From IMG/VR virus record IMGVR_UViG_3300010354_000169, positions 1 to 44,047 of that record: 44,047 nucleotides of DNA, one strand, 5' to 3'. This document shows, in pieces, positions 38,277 through 44,047 of the stretch. This DNA is from a virus. The translations under genes were made by a program, and so were the position numbers. How positions within the stretch are numbered: the first letter of the stretch is position 1; every line of letters begins with the position of its first letter. The notes under the pieces were generated by a model. It saw only the letters and a list, made by a program, of their open reading frames with translations, was not told the origin of the DNA and did no database searches.

Positions 38277-38471
38277 TTACTGCTTCACCTTCTTGGCGTT
38301 CACGATGCCGGCCAGGAACTCGATGTAGCGGTAGCCCTTCGCGACGATCTCGTTGTCCTTCGGGGTGTCCGTAAGGTTCACGACAGCGACGGCGAGGGCG
38401 TGGCCCGCCAGGAGGATCTGGATACCCTCAGAGAGGTACGGCACCTGAAACAGGAACTCGAACAGCTCCAT
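38277..38471 (-). CDS. Holin-like small membrane protein (64 aa)
   Basis: One hydrophobic segment (GIQILLAGHALAVAVVNL, about residues 16-33), then TDTPKDNEIVAKGYRYIEFLAGIVNAKKVKQ. The 'TPKD-x3-x-K-x-Y-x3-E-x-LA' end with a basic tail matches a very common class of small phage membrane proteins next to lysis genes, often annotated as holins (recalled pattern). The gene is immediately followed by the spanin pair, which supports a lysis role. ATG 38471 follows the scaffold stop by 13 bases. Confidence 0.74.
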   Translation of the reverse strand: MELFEFLFQVPYLSEGIQILLAGHALAVAVVNLTDTPKDNEIVAKGYRYIEFLAGIVNAKKVKQ

Positions 38472-38484
38472 ATTGGTGTCCTTT

Positions 38485-39333
38485 CTAGAACTTGCTCACC
38501 GCGAGCCGTCTCGCGACTTGCTCGCGATACGAGGGGTCGGTCTGGTAGCGGGGATCCCGCATAGCAGTGACCATCTCAGCGGAAGAGCGGAAGGCTGGCT
38601 CGGAATTTGTAGCCCCGCCCGAGCCGTTGATTAGTTTCGGGGGCCGACCATTCGCCTTCTCGAACTTCGAGCGAAGTGCTTCGATGGCGAACAACGTGGC
38701 ATGGCGGTCGCCACTGTTGACGGTGCGATTGTAGGCCTCAACCTCATCCTTCGGGAGAGATTGAGCAGCCCATGAGACGATCTCGCTGTAGGCCTCCTGG
38801 CCACCAGCAGTGTCGAAGTACATCTGGGTGTCGTTCTTGTGAACAACCTTCCGAGCTTCGATGAACTCGTCTACGATCTGTCTTGCGTTCTCGCCGAGCA
38901 CCTTCTTGAGGCCTTCGGCGATCTTGTCGCGGCTCTCAACGGAGACATCACCGGTGGTGTTGTACTCCTGTTGGTAGGGGGCGAGGTCCACATTCGCGGC
39001 CTCAGCTACCTGCCGAGCAGCGTCATCCTGGGAGTTCTGGTTCTCTTCGGGCTTGGCATCCGAGGGCTTGGCCTCAGGATCCTTGGCCTCCGGGGCCTTC
39101 GGCGGTTGATCGCCGGGCTTGGGAGCAGAGGGCGGCGGTTGATCGCCGGACTTAGCGGCAGCCTGCTGGAGCCGGGTGATTTCGGCTCGCTGGTCCTGCC
39201 AGTTCTTGGCAAAGTCCTCAGCGCTCTTGAACTGCTCCGGAAGCCACGCTGGGCGGTCGCTCTTTGGCGCCTCCTCAACGGGCGGAGGTGTGCTTCCTGT
39301 CTCGGGTGTCTCGAAGATTACTCGATCTGTCAT
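38485..39333 (-). CDS. Capsid assembly scaffold (T7 gp9-type)
   Basis: 282 residues (T7 gp9: 307), very acidic and Pro/Lys rich in the first third (KPGDQPPKAPEAKDPEAKPSDAKPEENQ) and helical after that. The feature WLPEQFKSAEDFAKNWQDQRAEIT is a gp9-like start. LAPYQQEYNTTGDVSVESRDKIAEGL and the C-terminal MRDPRYQTDPSYREQVARRLAVSKF are typical of T7-like scaffolds. It guides prohead assembly and leaves before packaging. It follows the portal and a small gene. Confidence 0.92.
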   Translation of the reverse strand: MTDRVIFETPETGSTPPPVEEAPKSDRPAWLPEQFKSAEDFAKNWQDQRAEITRLQQAAAKSGDQPPPSAPKPGDQPPKAPEAKDPEAKPSDAKPEENQNSQDDAARQVAEAANVDLAPYQQEYNTTGDVSVESRDKIAEGLKKVLGENARQIVDEFIEARKVVHKNDTQMYFDTAGGQEAYSEIVSWAAQSLPKDEVEAYNRTVNSGDRHATLFAIEALRSKFEKANGRPPKLINGSGGATNSEPAFRSSAEMVTAMRDPRYQTDPSYREQVARRLAVSKF

Positions 39334-39425
39334 AGATGGCCTTGGTAGGGGGACGATATCCCGCCCGTACCAGAGGGTGCCGCCTTATCATTGCGGTCCT
39401 GAGGCAGAGGGGCGGGACGTGTCAC

Positions 39426-39620
39426 TTAGTTGTACTTGATCGTGAGCTTGATGCCGCCTTCCTTCTCGACCTGGACGGTCTTGCCGATCGGCGGACCTTC
39501 GAGGGGAGGCATGGCGTTGGCCGCTGCGTCATTGACAGCGGTCTGGTCACGCTTCGTGAACGGCTTGGACGGGTCCTCCTTAGCTACGCTAGGAAGATCC
39601 TTAGGAAAATCGTCTGCCAT
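39426..39620 (-). CDS. Small hypothetical protein between portal and scaffold (64 aa)
   Basis: MADDFPKDLPSVAKEDPSKPFTKRDQTAVNDAAANAMPPLEGPPIGKTVQVEKEGGIKLTIKYN. The N-terminal half looks disordered and the C-terminal end (KTVQVEKEGGIKLTIKY) like a small beta hairpin. It follows the portal closely. No family is recognised; a structural or assembly role is suggested by place only. The 92 bases between this gene and scaffold hold no gene but contain an inverted repeat CCCGCCC/GGGCGGG. Confidence 0.7.
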   Translation of the reverse strand: MADDFPKDLPSVAKEDPSKPFTKRDQTAVNDAAANAMPPLEGPPIGKTVQVEKEGGIKLTIKYN

Positions 39621-39627
39621 GTGTCAC

Positions 39628-41265
39628 CTATTCAGTTGGGGGTGCAGCGGGGGCGACCCCTTGGGGTCCACCTAGCTGAGCTTTGAGAGCAGTCTGACCC
39701 ATGCCGCCGAGCTGCTTCAGGCCCTCAGGCCCCAAGTGCTGTAACATGGCTTGCATCTGGCTCTGCTGCTCGTTCTGGGCGATCTCCTCCTCAGAGAGGA
39801 TCAGACCAGACGGGTCGATGCCGTAAGAAGCGGCCGACCGGCCGATGAGTTCAGCGACATTGATATACCGCTGAGCTATCTCCGGTCCAAGGATGCCGAT
39901 GATCTCCTTGACGAACATCTGAAGATTACGCTGATCATGCCCACGGCCGATGGCTTCGAGGCCTGTGATGATGACAGGCTTGACCATGTCGAGGGGCAGC
40001 TTGGGTACTTTGAGACGCTTCTCCATGCGCTTCTCGAAGAGGCGCACGGCGGGGAGCTGGAGCTCGGCCGCAAGAAGCGTGTAGACGCCGCCGAGGGCGT
40101 CATCCAATTCGCTGGCCATGTAGCGGATCTCTTCCGCCGTCACGCGCTCTCCATTCCGCTGGATAGCAGTGTGAAGCAAGAACGCGTGAGCGAGACGGCC
40201 AGCAATTTCTTCGGCCTGTTGCTTCGCAACTGATAGGTCTGTGGCCTTATTGACCTGCATGGCCTGAACGTCTTCGGCCTTTCCGGCAACTACGTCACCG
40301 TTCTTGGCCTTGGCCACGACTTTCAACTGGGTGACGCCTGAAGGGTCCACCAAGAAGACAACTCGGGCTGACGCTGCGGAGGCTTCTACGAGAGTTTCGG
40401 AGAGAGCTTCGAGGCTGTCCAGATCGCCGAGATACTCCTCGACGTAAGAGCGCCCGTAGTGCTCGCCCGGCTGGATCACCAGACGGGACACGAGGTACGG
40501 AAACTCCTCACGTAGGTACGTTCCCTCGGTTCCGGGGATGCGAACTCCCTCGGCCTCCTGATAGACCACCCACTTGTCCTGCTCGAAGTCGATGTAGCAG
40601 TGCGTGAAGAGCGCCACCGTCTGGTCGTCGAGGCTACCCTTCTCAGCGCTCCTGAACTTCTCCATTGTGAGGACCGCTGAGCGGGTCTCCTCGGGGAGAT
40701 TTCGGAGGTCCACCTGCTCCTGGATAATTAGCTCCAGGAGATTTCCAGCGGGGTCTCGCCGAACGACGTACTGGTCGAGCCTGAAAACGCGGGCCTTGGA
40801 GGGATCCTTCTTCCCATTCTCTGTGGGAACGAAGAGGACGGCGTTGCCGGTCACTAGGAGATGCTGGAGGAAAGTAAATGCGGCCGGTCTGAAGACGCAA
40901 ACGTCAAGCTCGGTGGCTGTGGCACGTTCGCGTGAGGCCAAGGCCTGCTCGACCTCTCCTCGCTTGGCGTCGGCGAGCTGCTTCAGCGCCTCGTCATCCA
41001 TCTTGTACTGGAAGAAGGGCACCCCTGGGAACAGGGACAAGAGCAACTTCGAGGCCAGGGTTCGGACACCTCTCGCACCCAGCGACTGGTAGGGCGTGGG
41101 GAGCGAGGAAGAGGCACTGAAGCCTTGCTCTGGGAGGATGGCCGGGACGGTCAGGGCCGCGCATTGGCGTCCTCGCACAAGGAACTGAGTGCGGTCCTGT
41201 GTGAGCTTCTCGTAGCGAGAGACTGCCGTGATGTCTGAATTGAGATTAACGGAGCCCTGAGCCAT
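39628..41265 (-). CDS. Head-tail connector / portal protein (T7 gp8-type)
   Basis: 545 residues (T7 gp8: 536). Family features: a start with TAVSRYEKLTQDRTQFLVRGRQCAALTVPAILP, QSLGARGVRTLASKLLLSLFPGVPFFQY, FLQHLLVTGNAVLFVP, EHYGRSYVEEYLGDLDSLEALSETLVEASAASARVVFLVDPSG, ERVTAEEIRYMASELDDALGGVYTLLAAE, and a Gln-rich end. It forms the dodecameric portal through which DNA enters and leaves. It sits just after two small gp7.3-like genes. Confidence 0.97.
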   Translation of the reverse strand: MAQGSVNLNSDITAVSRYEKLTQDRTQFLVRGRQCAALTVPAILPEQGFSASSSLPTPYQSLGARGVRTLASKLLLSLFPGVPFFQYKMDDEALKQLADAKRGEVEQALASRERATATELDVCVFRPAAFTFLQHLLVTGNAVLFVPTENGKKDPSKARVFRLDQYVVRRDPAGNLLELIIQEQVDLRNLPEETRSAVLTMEKFRSAEKGSLDDQTVALFTHCYIDFEQDKWVVYQEAEGVRIPGTEGTYLREEFPYLVSRLVIQPGEHYGRSYVEEYLGDLDSLEALSETLVEASAASARVVFLVDPSGVTQLKVVAKAKNGDVVAGKAEDVQAMQVNKATDLSVAKQQAEEIAGRLAHAFLLHTAIQRNGERVTAEEIRYMASELDDALGGVYTLLAAELQLPAVRLFEKRMEKRLKVPKLPLDMVKPVIITGLEAIGRGHDQRNLQMFVKEIIGILGPEIAQRYINVAELIGRSAASYGIDPSGLILSEEEIAQNEQQSQMQAMLQHLGPEGLKQLGGMGQTALKAQLGGPQGVAPAAPPTE

Positions 41266-41268
41266 GCG

Positions 41269-41454
41269 TTAGCTCATGGGGATGTTTAGGCCGGTGGTAT
41301 CGCTCTGCGTCCGGGACGGTTCCGTGGTCGCTGCCGTAGTCTCGGCCGGCGTACTCGGAGCTGAAGGGGGACGTACAGGGATAACTGCCGGGGGCGCCGG
41401 GGGAGCCGGCGGGGTAGGGGCTGGGTTGGATTTCTTACCGCCACCAAAGCACAT
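41269..41454 (-). CDS. Proline-rich gp7.3-like protein, copy 2 (61 aa)
   Basis: MCFGGGKKSNP opens the protein, the middle is a Pro/Ala/Thr tract (PAPTPPAPPAPPAVIPVRPP), and the end is SRTQSDTTGLNIPMS. It shares the MCxGGG start and the GLNIP end with the next-upstream gene at 41462-41674, so the two look like paralogs. T7 gp7.3, a tail/host-range protein just before the portal, ends in GGGINI. The position directly before the portal agrees. Confidence 0.72.
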   Translation of the reverse strand: MCFGGGKKSNPAPTPPAPPAPPAVIPVRPPSAPSTPAETTAATTEPSRTQSDTTGLNIPMS

Positions 41455-41461
41455 GGTTCAC

Positions 41462-41674
41462 CTACGTAGTTGGGATGTTGAGGCCGGACCCACCGCTCGG
41501 AGCAGAGGTAGCCCTATCAATACGGAGGGAGTTTCGGCCGGAGCGGCTGCCGGAAATCACGTTGCGCTCGTTCGCCGCCGTTTCGTTGAGGACTGGAGCC
41601 ATGGGCGGCTCCTCCGGGGGCGGCGGAGCGGGTGCTGGGGGCGCCGGGGGCGGGGGAGAACCTCCACCACACAT
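41462..41674 (-). CDS. Proline-rich gp7.3-like protein, copy 1 (70 aa)
   Basis: MCGGGSPPPP start, a Pro/Ala tract to about residue 25, then ETAANERNVISGSRSGRNSLRIDRATSAPSGGSGLNIPTT. The end resembles that of T7 gp7.3 as I recall it (KKSLSVARSSGGGINI): basic, Ser-Leu, Arg, Gly-rich, then NI. T7 gp7.3 is required for tail assembly and is ejected. It is probably a small virion protein; not proven. Confidence 0.74.
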   Translation of the reverse strand: MCGGGSPPPPAPPAPAPPPPEEPPMAPVLNETAANERNVISGSRSGRNSLRIDRATSAPSGGSGLNIPTT

Positions 41675-41677
41675 AGA

Positions 41678-41938
41678 TCACCTCGACTGTTGTTCTTTCC
41701 TCAGACGGGCGAGATGGCTGATGACCTCTTGTTGGCCACACATTATATCGTAGGCCCTGAGATCATGGCTTCTCGACACCGTCACCGGGAAGATGCGATT
41801 AAGGTAGGCGATGAGGTCTTCCTCGATCACCGGCTCGGGGCCAATATGTCCGAGGTCCTCAATACGCACCTGTTGTTTAGGGCTAGTGGCCCCGGAAACC
41901 GTAGTCTCCGGAGCCACTCGCTGTATGCGGACGCTCAT
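41678..41938 (-). CDS. Hypothetical protein before the gp7.3-like pair (86 aa)
   Basis: MSVRIQRVAPETTVSGATSPKQQVRIEDLGHIGPEPVIEEDLIAYLNRIFPVTVSRSHDLRAYDIMCGQQEVISHLARLRKEQQSR. A disordered first 30 residues precede a helical domain. The region EEDLIAYLNRIFP...LRAYDIMCGQQEVISHLARLRKEQ is like small conserved proteins near T7-like portals, but I cannot name a family. It is packed 3 bases from both neighbours, so part of the late transcript. Confidence 0.7.
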   Translation of the reverse strand: MSVRIQRVAPETTVSGATSPKQQVRIEDLGHIGPEPVIEEDLIAYLNRIFPVTVSRSHDLRAYDIMCGQQEVISHLARLRKEQQSR

Positions 41939-41940
41939 TG

Positions 41941-42417
41941 TTAGACCTGAGGCCTATCCGGCACCTTGACCGGGGGAGCCGAAGGGATCGCCGGACGATT
42001 ACTGACGATGTCATTCACGGCAGCGGCCTGAGGAGGGGTGAGCGGGGCCGGCGGAGGCATAAGGTTGGACGCCGGCGGGATAGGCTTGGAAGCCGTCACC
42101 GGGAGCGGCGGGGCCTCTGTCTGGGGCGGTAGCTTGACTTCCCCGGCAGCCTTCAGAAGCTCCTCCTCTACGAGGCGAACATAGCCGCCGATGTCGTGCC
42201 AGTGGTCAACCACGGCGGGATTGCCGCAGACGATCCGCGCGAGCTTGTGCGCGATCATGTCCAGGGCCTCTTTCTGGTCGGCGCCAAGGCCGGCCCAGAG
42301 AGGACCCTTGCGGAAGGCGTCCTTGACCGTCTGGGAGAACGCGGCACGATCCATGAAAGGGATGCCGTTGTAGTTACGGTCGCGGTCCCTCAGGGTGCTG
42401 TTGATGGCATCTGCCAT
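41941..42417 (-). CDS. DUF6378-like protein with Pro-rich tail (158 aa)
   Basis: Residues 1-95 match a frequent phage pattern (DRDRNYNGIPFMDRAAFSQTVKDAF, then QKEALDMIAHKLARIVCGNPAVVDHWHDIGGYVRLVEEEL): helical, with 'KLARI..GNP...DHWxDIxGY', which is the DUF6378 signature as I recall it. That family is thought to be related to all-alpha MazG-like folds. The remaining 60 residues are a Pro/Ala/Val linker-like tail. It overlaps the exonuclease end by 28 bases. Role unknown. Confidence 0.78.
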   Translation of the reverse strand: MADAINSTLRDRDRNYNGIPFMDRAAFSQTVKDAFRKGPLWAGLGADQKEALDMIAHKLARIVCGNPAVVDHWHDIGGYVRLVEEELLKAAGEVKLPPQTEAPPLPVTASKPIPPASNLMPPPAPLTPPQAAAVNDIVSNRPAIPSAPPVKVPDRPQV

Positions 42418-43160
42418 AGTATCGGTTCCTTTCGCTTGAAGTTGTAGGTCTTGACTGTGAGGATGCGGGCCACGTTGACCATCTGAACAAGGTCAGCGTC
42501 TGTGAGCCCAGCCTTCATGTAGGCGGCCCTGACATTTGGCAGGGGATCGTCCCCGGCCTTGTCGAGGATCTTCTGAGCGGTCACTGGACCAACGCCTGGG
42601 CAGCCGGGATAGTTATCCACGGCGTCCCCGGTGAGGACCTGCATCCAAAGCTGCTGACGAGCTTCCTCTGGACTGACTTCGTAGACCCCCTCTTTGAGCT
42701 TCGAGGGGTTGAGGTGCTTACCAGGGATTTGCTTCAGGTCCTTGTCCACAGAGGCAATGATCTTGTCTCCGGGGATGATGCTGTTACTCGTGGCCAGTAT
42801 TCCGATAATGTCGTCCGCCTCTAACTTGAGGCGGGTGTAGCTCAGGTCGTCCTTACTGGCCCAATCGAAGAGGTCCTTCCTGAGAATGGGCGGAGGTGTG
42901 GCGCCACCTCTGTGAGCTTTATACGCCGGGTAGATGTCGTGCCTGAAGTACTTACGTGTCGGGCACGAGAAGCAGAGGATCACCTCGGGGTCGCCTGGGG
43001 CTGCTTCTGTGATGGTGGCTACCTGGGAAGCGAATATCCGCTTCGCATCCCCAAGATCGCCATGGACGGTGTAGATGTCGTCATCCCACGGGATCACTTT
43101 CTGGGCCGCCAAAGCGGCAGTGAACACGAGGCTGTCGGCATCAATCAGGAGCGTTGTCAT
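42390..43160 (-). CDS. 5'-3' exonuclease (T7 gp6-type)
   Basis: 256 residues of the FEN/PIN-like family. Start MTTLLIDADSLVFTAALAA (first metal Asp), CFSCPTRKYFRHDIYPAYKAHRG (arch region), LKLEADDIIGILA (acidic cluster), ASVDKDLKQIPG, TGDAVDNYPGCPGVGPVTAQKIL (helix-hairpin-helix with Asp ligands). T7 gp6 is about 300 residues and removes RNA primers and degrades host DNA. It lies after the DNA polymerase and a GIY-YIG gene, as gene 6 follows gene 5 in T7. Confidence 0.95.
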   Translation of the reverse strand: MTTLLIDADSLVFTAALAAQKVIPWDDDIYTVHGDLGDAKRIFASQVATITEAAPGDPEVILCFSCPTRKYFRHDIYPAYKAHRGGATPPPILRKDLFDWASKDDLSYTRLKLEADDIIGILATSNSIIPGDKIIASVDKDLKQIPGKHLNPSKLKEGVYEVSPEEARQQLWMQVLTGDAVDNYPGCPGVGPVTAQKILDKAGDDPLPNVRAAYMKAGLTDADLVQMVNVARILTVKTYNFKRKEPILWQMPSTAP

Positions 43161-43245
43161 TGTCCTCCACTGGGTATGGTATCCCGTACTTCTCTTGGAG
43201 CCTCTCGGCCATCTCCTGTCGGTCGTCTTCCGTCATGCTCGACAT
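43141..43245 (-). CDS. Possible small overlapping frame (34 aa)
   Basis: MSSMTEDDRQEMAERLQEKYGIPYPVEDNDNAPD has protein-like composition (acidic amphipathic helix then 'YGIPYPVE'). It lies in a different frame over the end of the GIY-YIG gene, whose own last 30 residues are poorly conserved-looking. It overlaps the exonuclease start by 20 bases. A second ATG at 43236 has GGGGTGG at a good distance. It might be a true mini-gene or a coincidence. Confidence 0.38.
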   Translation of the reverse strand: MSSMTEDDRQEMAERLQEKYGIPYPVEDNDNAPD

Positions 43246-43531
43246 CCACCCCGAAGATGTCTCCTTGGGGGAGGAGTTCGGGGAGGTCTCCGGGGGAGAC
43301 GATGAACCACTCTCCTCCCCGCCGGTGGCAAAGCCCGTCGAGCTTCGATAGTGCGGCAGCTTCTGCCCTGAGCATGTCTGGGACGGCTCGGAGGAACCTG
43401 TATCGGTAGAGCTTGTCTGGACATCCGACATTGTAGGTATGAAGCCTTCTTCTAGGATTGATGGTGACGCCAATCTTGATGAGAGCCGGGAGGCTCGGGT
43501 GTGTTACGGCGTATAGGTATCCGTCCCTCAA
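43157..43531 (-). CDS. GIY-YIG family protein (T5orf172/MUG113 type)
   Basis: Core: GYLYAVTHPSLPALIKIGVT (the GIY and YIG strands appear as YLYAV and IKIG), then INPRRRLHTYN, LYRYRFLRAVPDMLRAEAAALSKL (catalytic Arg and Glu) and GGEWFIVSPGDL. Such proteins are nucleases or DNA-binding modules, some acting as homing endonucleases. I favour a TTG start at 43531, which is 1 base after the polymerase stop and has GGAAGGAG about 10 bases upstream; a GTG at 43606 would overlap the polymerase by 74 bases. About 124 residues. It sits between polymerase and exonuclease, where T7 has genes 5.3-5.9. Confidence 0.82.
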   Translation of the reverse strand: MRDGYLYAVTHPSLPALIKIGVTINPRRRLHTYNVGCPDKLYRYRFLRAVPDMLRAEAAALSKLDGLCHRRGGEWFIVSPGDLPELLPQGDIFGVDVEHDGRRPTGDGREAPREVRDTIPSGGQ

Positions 43532-43532
43532 C

Positions 43533-44047
43533 TCAGTGTGTCTCCTTCCAAGAGTTTCCAGACTGCCACTGGCCTTCGAGCGGACACTGGAACGAGTAGT
43601 ACTCACCAGCTTTCCGGATCGAAGCCACGGCAGTCTCTCCGTACAGTTGCGCTAACTCCGGACGGACGTTTGCCTGCCATTCGTCATGGATCAAACCAAC
43701 GATAGCGAAGTCCTTGCCCCACACGAGACCGTGCTGAATAGTCAGGGTGTCGTACAGGATGACGAGGCCGCGCTTCATCTGGATTGCTCCAGCGGATTGC
43801 AGGAGGGTGTTGAGAGCAGCGTTCGGCGATCGGGCACTGAGGCGGCGCCCATCGAGGCCGATAAGGTAGCCGCGATGGGCTACCTTCTTTCCTACGGCAT
43901 CAACGAGCTTACCTAGAGCCGGGACGCCTTTCATCAGGTTGGCCCGAGCTTCTGCTCCGGCGTTCCTAGCCTTGCGTCCTGGAGGGTTCTCTAGCACCAC
44001 CCCGAGGTTCTCGTCCCCGGATCCATAGATCATCGCGTAGAAGAAGG
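43533..44047 (-). CDS. T7-type DNA polymerase, C-terminal part (joins 1-1330)
   Basis: Continues the polymerase from base 1 across the window ends. It begins SFFYAMIYGSGDENLGVVLENPP (motif B, O-helix), followed by GRRLSARSPNAALNTLLQSAGAIQMKRGLVI (fingers/palm) and motif C AIVGLIHDEWQANV with the catalytic His-Asp-Glu, ending GNSWKETH; T7 gp5 also ends in His. Joining the ends gives KTSFFY where T7 has KTFIY, one residue too many between the essential Lys and Tyr. Removing one of the two terminal agg triplets gives KTFFY. The frame is intact either way. Confidence 0.96.
   Translation of the reverse strand, partial: FFYAMIYGSGDENLGVVLENPPGRKARNAGAEARANLMKGVPALGKLVDAVGKKVAHRGYLIGLDGRRLSARSPNAALNTLLQSAGAIQMKRGLVILYDTLTIQHGLVWGKDFAIVGLIHDEWQANVRPELAQLYGETAVASIRKAGEYYSFQCPLEGQWQSGNSWKETH

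Noticed and set aside
43141-43473. 110-codon frame over the GIY-YIG gene
   Set aside because: The first 75 residues are Ser/Pro low-complexity shadow of the GIY-YIG frame; only the last 34 residues look protein-like and are listed separately.
1-44047. Window as a fragment of a bacterial chromosome with an integrated prophage
   Set aside because: No bacterial genes flank the phage genes, and the ends join in frame inside DNA polymerase, so it is a circularly closed phage genome.

Overview
The window reads as one complete genome of a T7-like podophage (short-tailed phage with its own single-subunit RNA polymerase; Autographiviridae sensu lato), opened in the middle of the DNA polymerase gene. 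All supported genes lie on the minus strand, so gene order below runs from high to low coordinates. Polymerase halves at 1-1330 and 43533-44047 join in frame across the ends, which shows that the molecule is circular as assembled. Both ends carry the same 3 bases (agg). Removing one copy restores exact family spacing in polymerase motif B, so the true circle is probably 44,044 bp. The host cannot be read directly. GC-rich coding DNA, a class II ribonucleotide reductase and the kinds of small genes suggest an alphaproteobacterium, with low to moderate confidence.

Layout in transcription order. (1) About 17.7-16.8 kb: a roughly 0.9 kb non-coding region full of hairpins, the likely site of the genome ends and host-type early promoters. 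(2) 16.8-12.5 kb: twelve small early genes, mostly of unknown function. Each is preceded by its own copy of a structured leader element: a GC hairpin, a conserved core GTTTGTCACTTT, a second inverted repeat, then the ribosome binding site. (3) 12.5-10.9 kb: a MarR-like regulator and a tyrosine integrase whose last codons are also a complete tRNA-Leu(CAA), followed by a strong terminator. (4) 10.7-1.3 kb, continuing from 44.0 to 42.4 kb: RNA polymerase, small genes, SSB, endonuclease I, a small winged-helix protein, primase-helicase, MazG-like protein, NrdJ, DNA polymerase, a GIY-YIG protein and 5'-3' exonuclease. (5) 42.4-18.3 kb: head, lysis, tail, internal virion, fibre and packaging genes in T7 order (7.3, 8, 9, lysis cassette, 10, 11, 12, 13, 14, 15, SleB-type hydrolase, CHAP-type hydrolase, 16, 17, holin-like, 18, 19). 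(6) 18.3-17.7 kb: one small gene after the large terminase, with duplicated translation-start sequences.

The genes form a coherent programme. Host polymerase would read the early leader-bearing genes. The phage polymerase would then drive replication and late genes. NrdJ and the MazG-like protein would adjust nucleotide supply. Integrase plus a tRNA-type att site plus a MarR-like regulator argue that the phage can be temperate, as proposed for some marine T7-like phages. The most novel feature is the twelve-copy leader array in region 2: stem sequences change between copies while pairing is kept, and the core persists even where the second hairpin has decayed. Other unusual points are the tRNA nested in the integrase reading frame, a 1,925-residue ejection protein carrying a zinc-protease motif, a holin/spanin cassette between scaffold and capsid genes, a duplicated gp7.3-like protein, and an internal ribosome site predicted to make a short helicase form like T7 gp4B.
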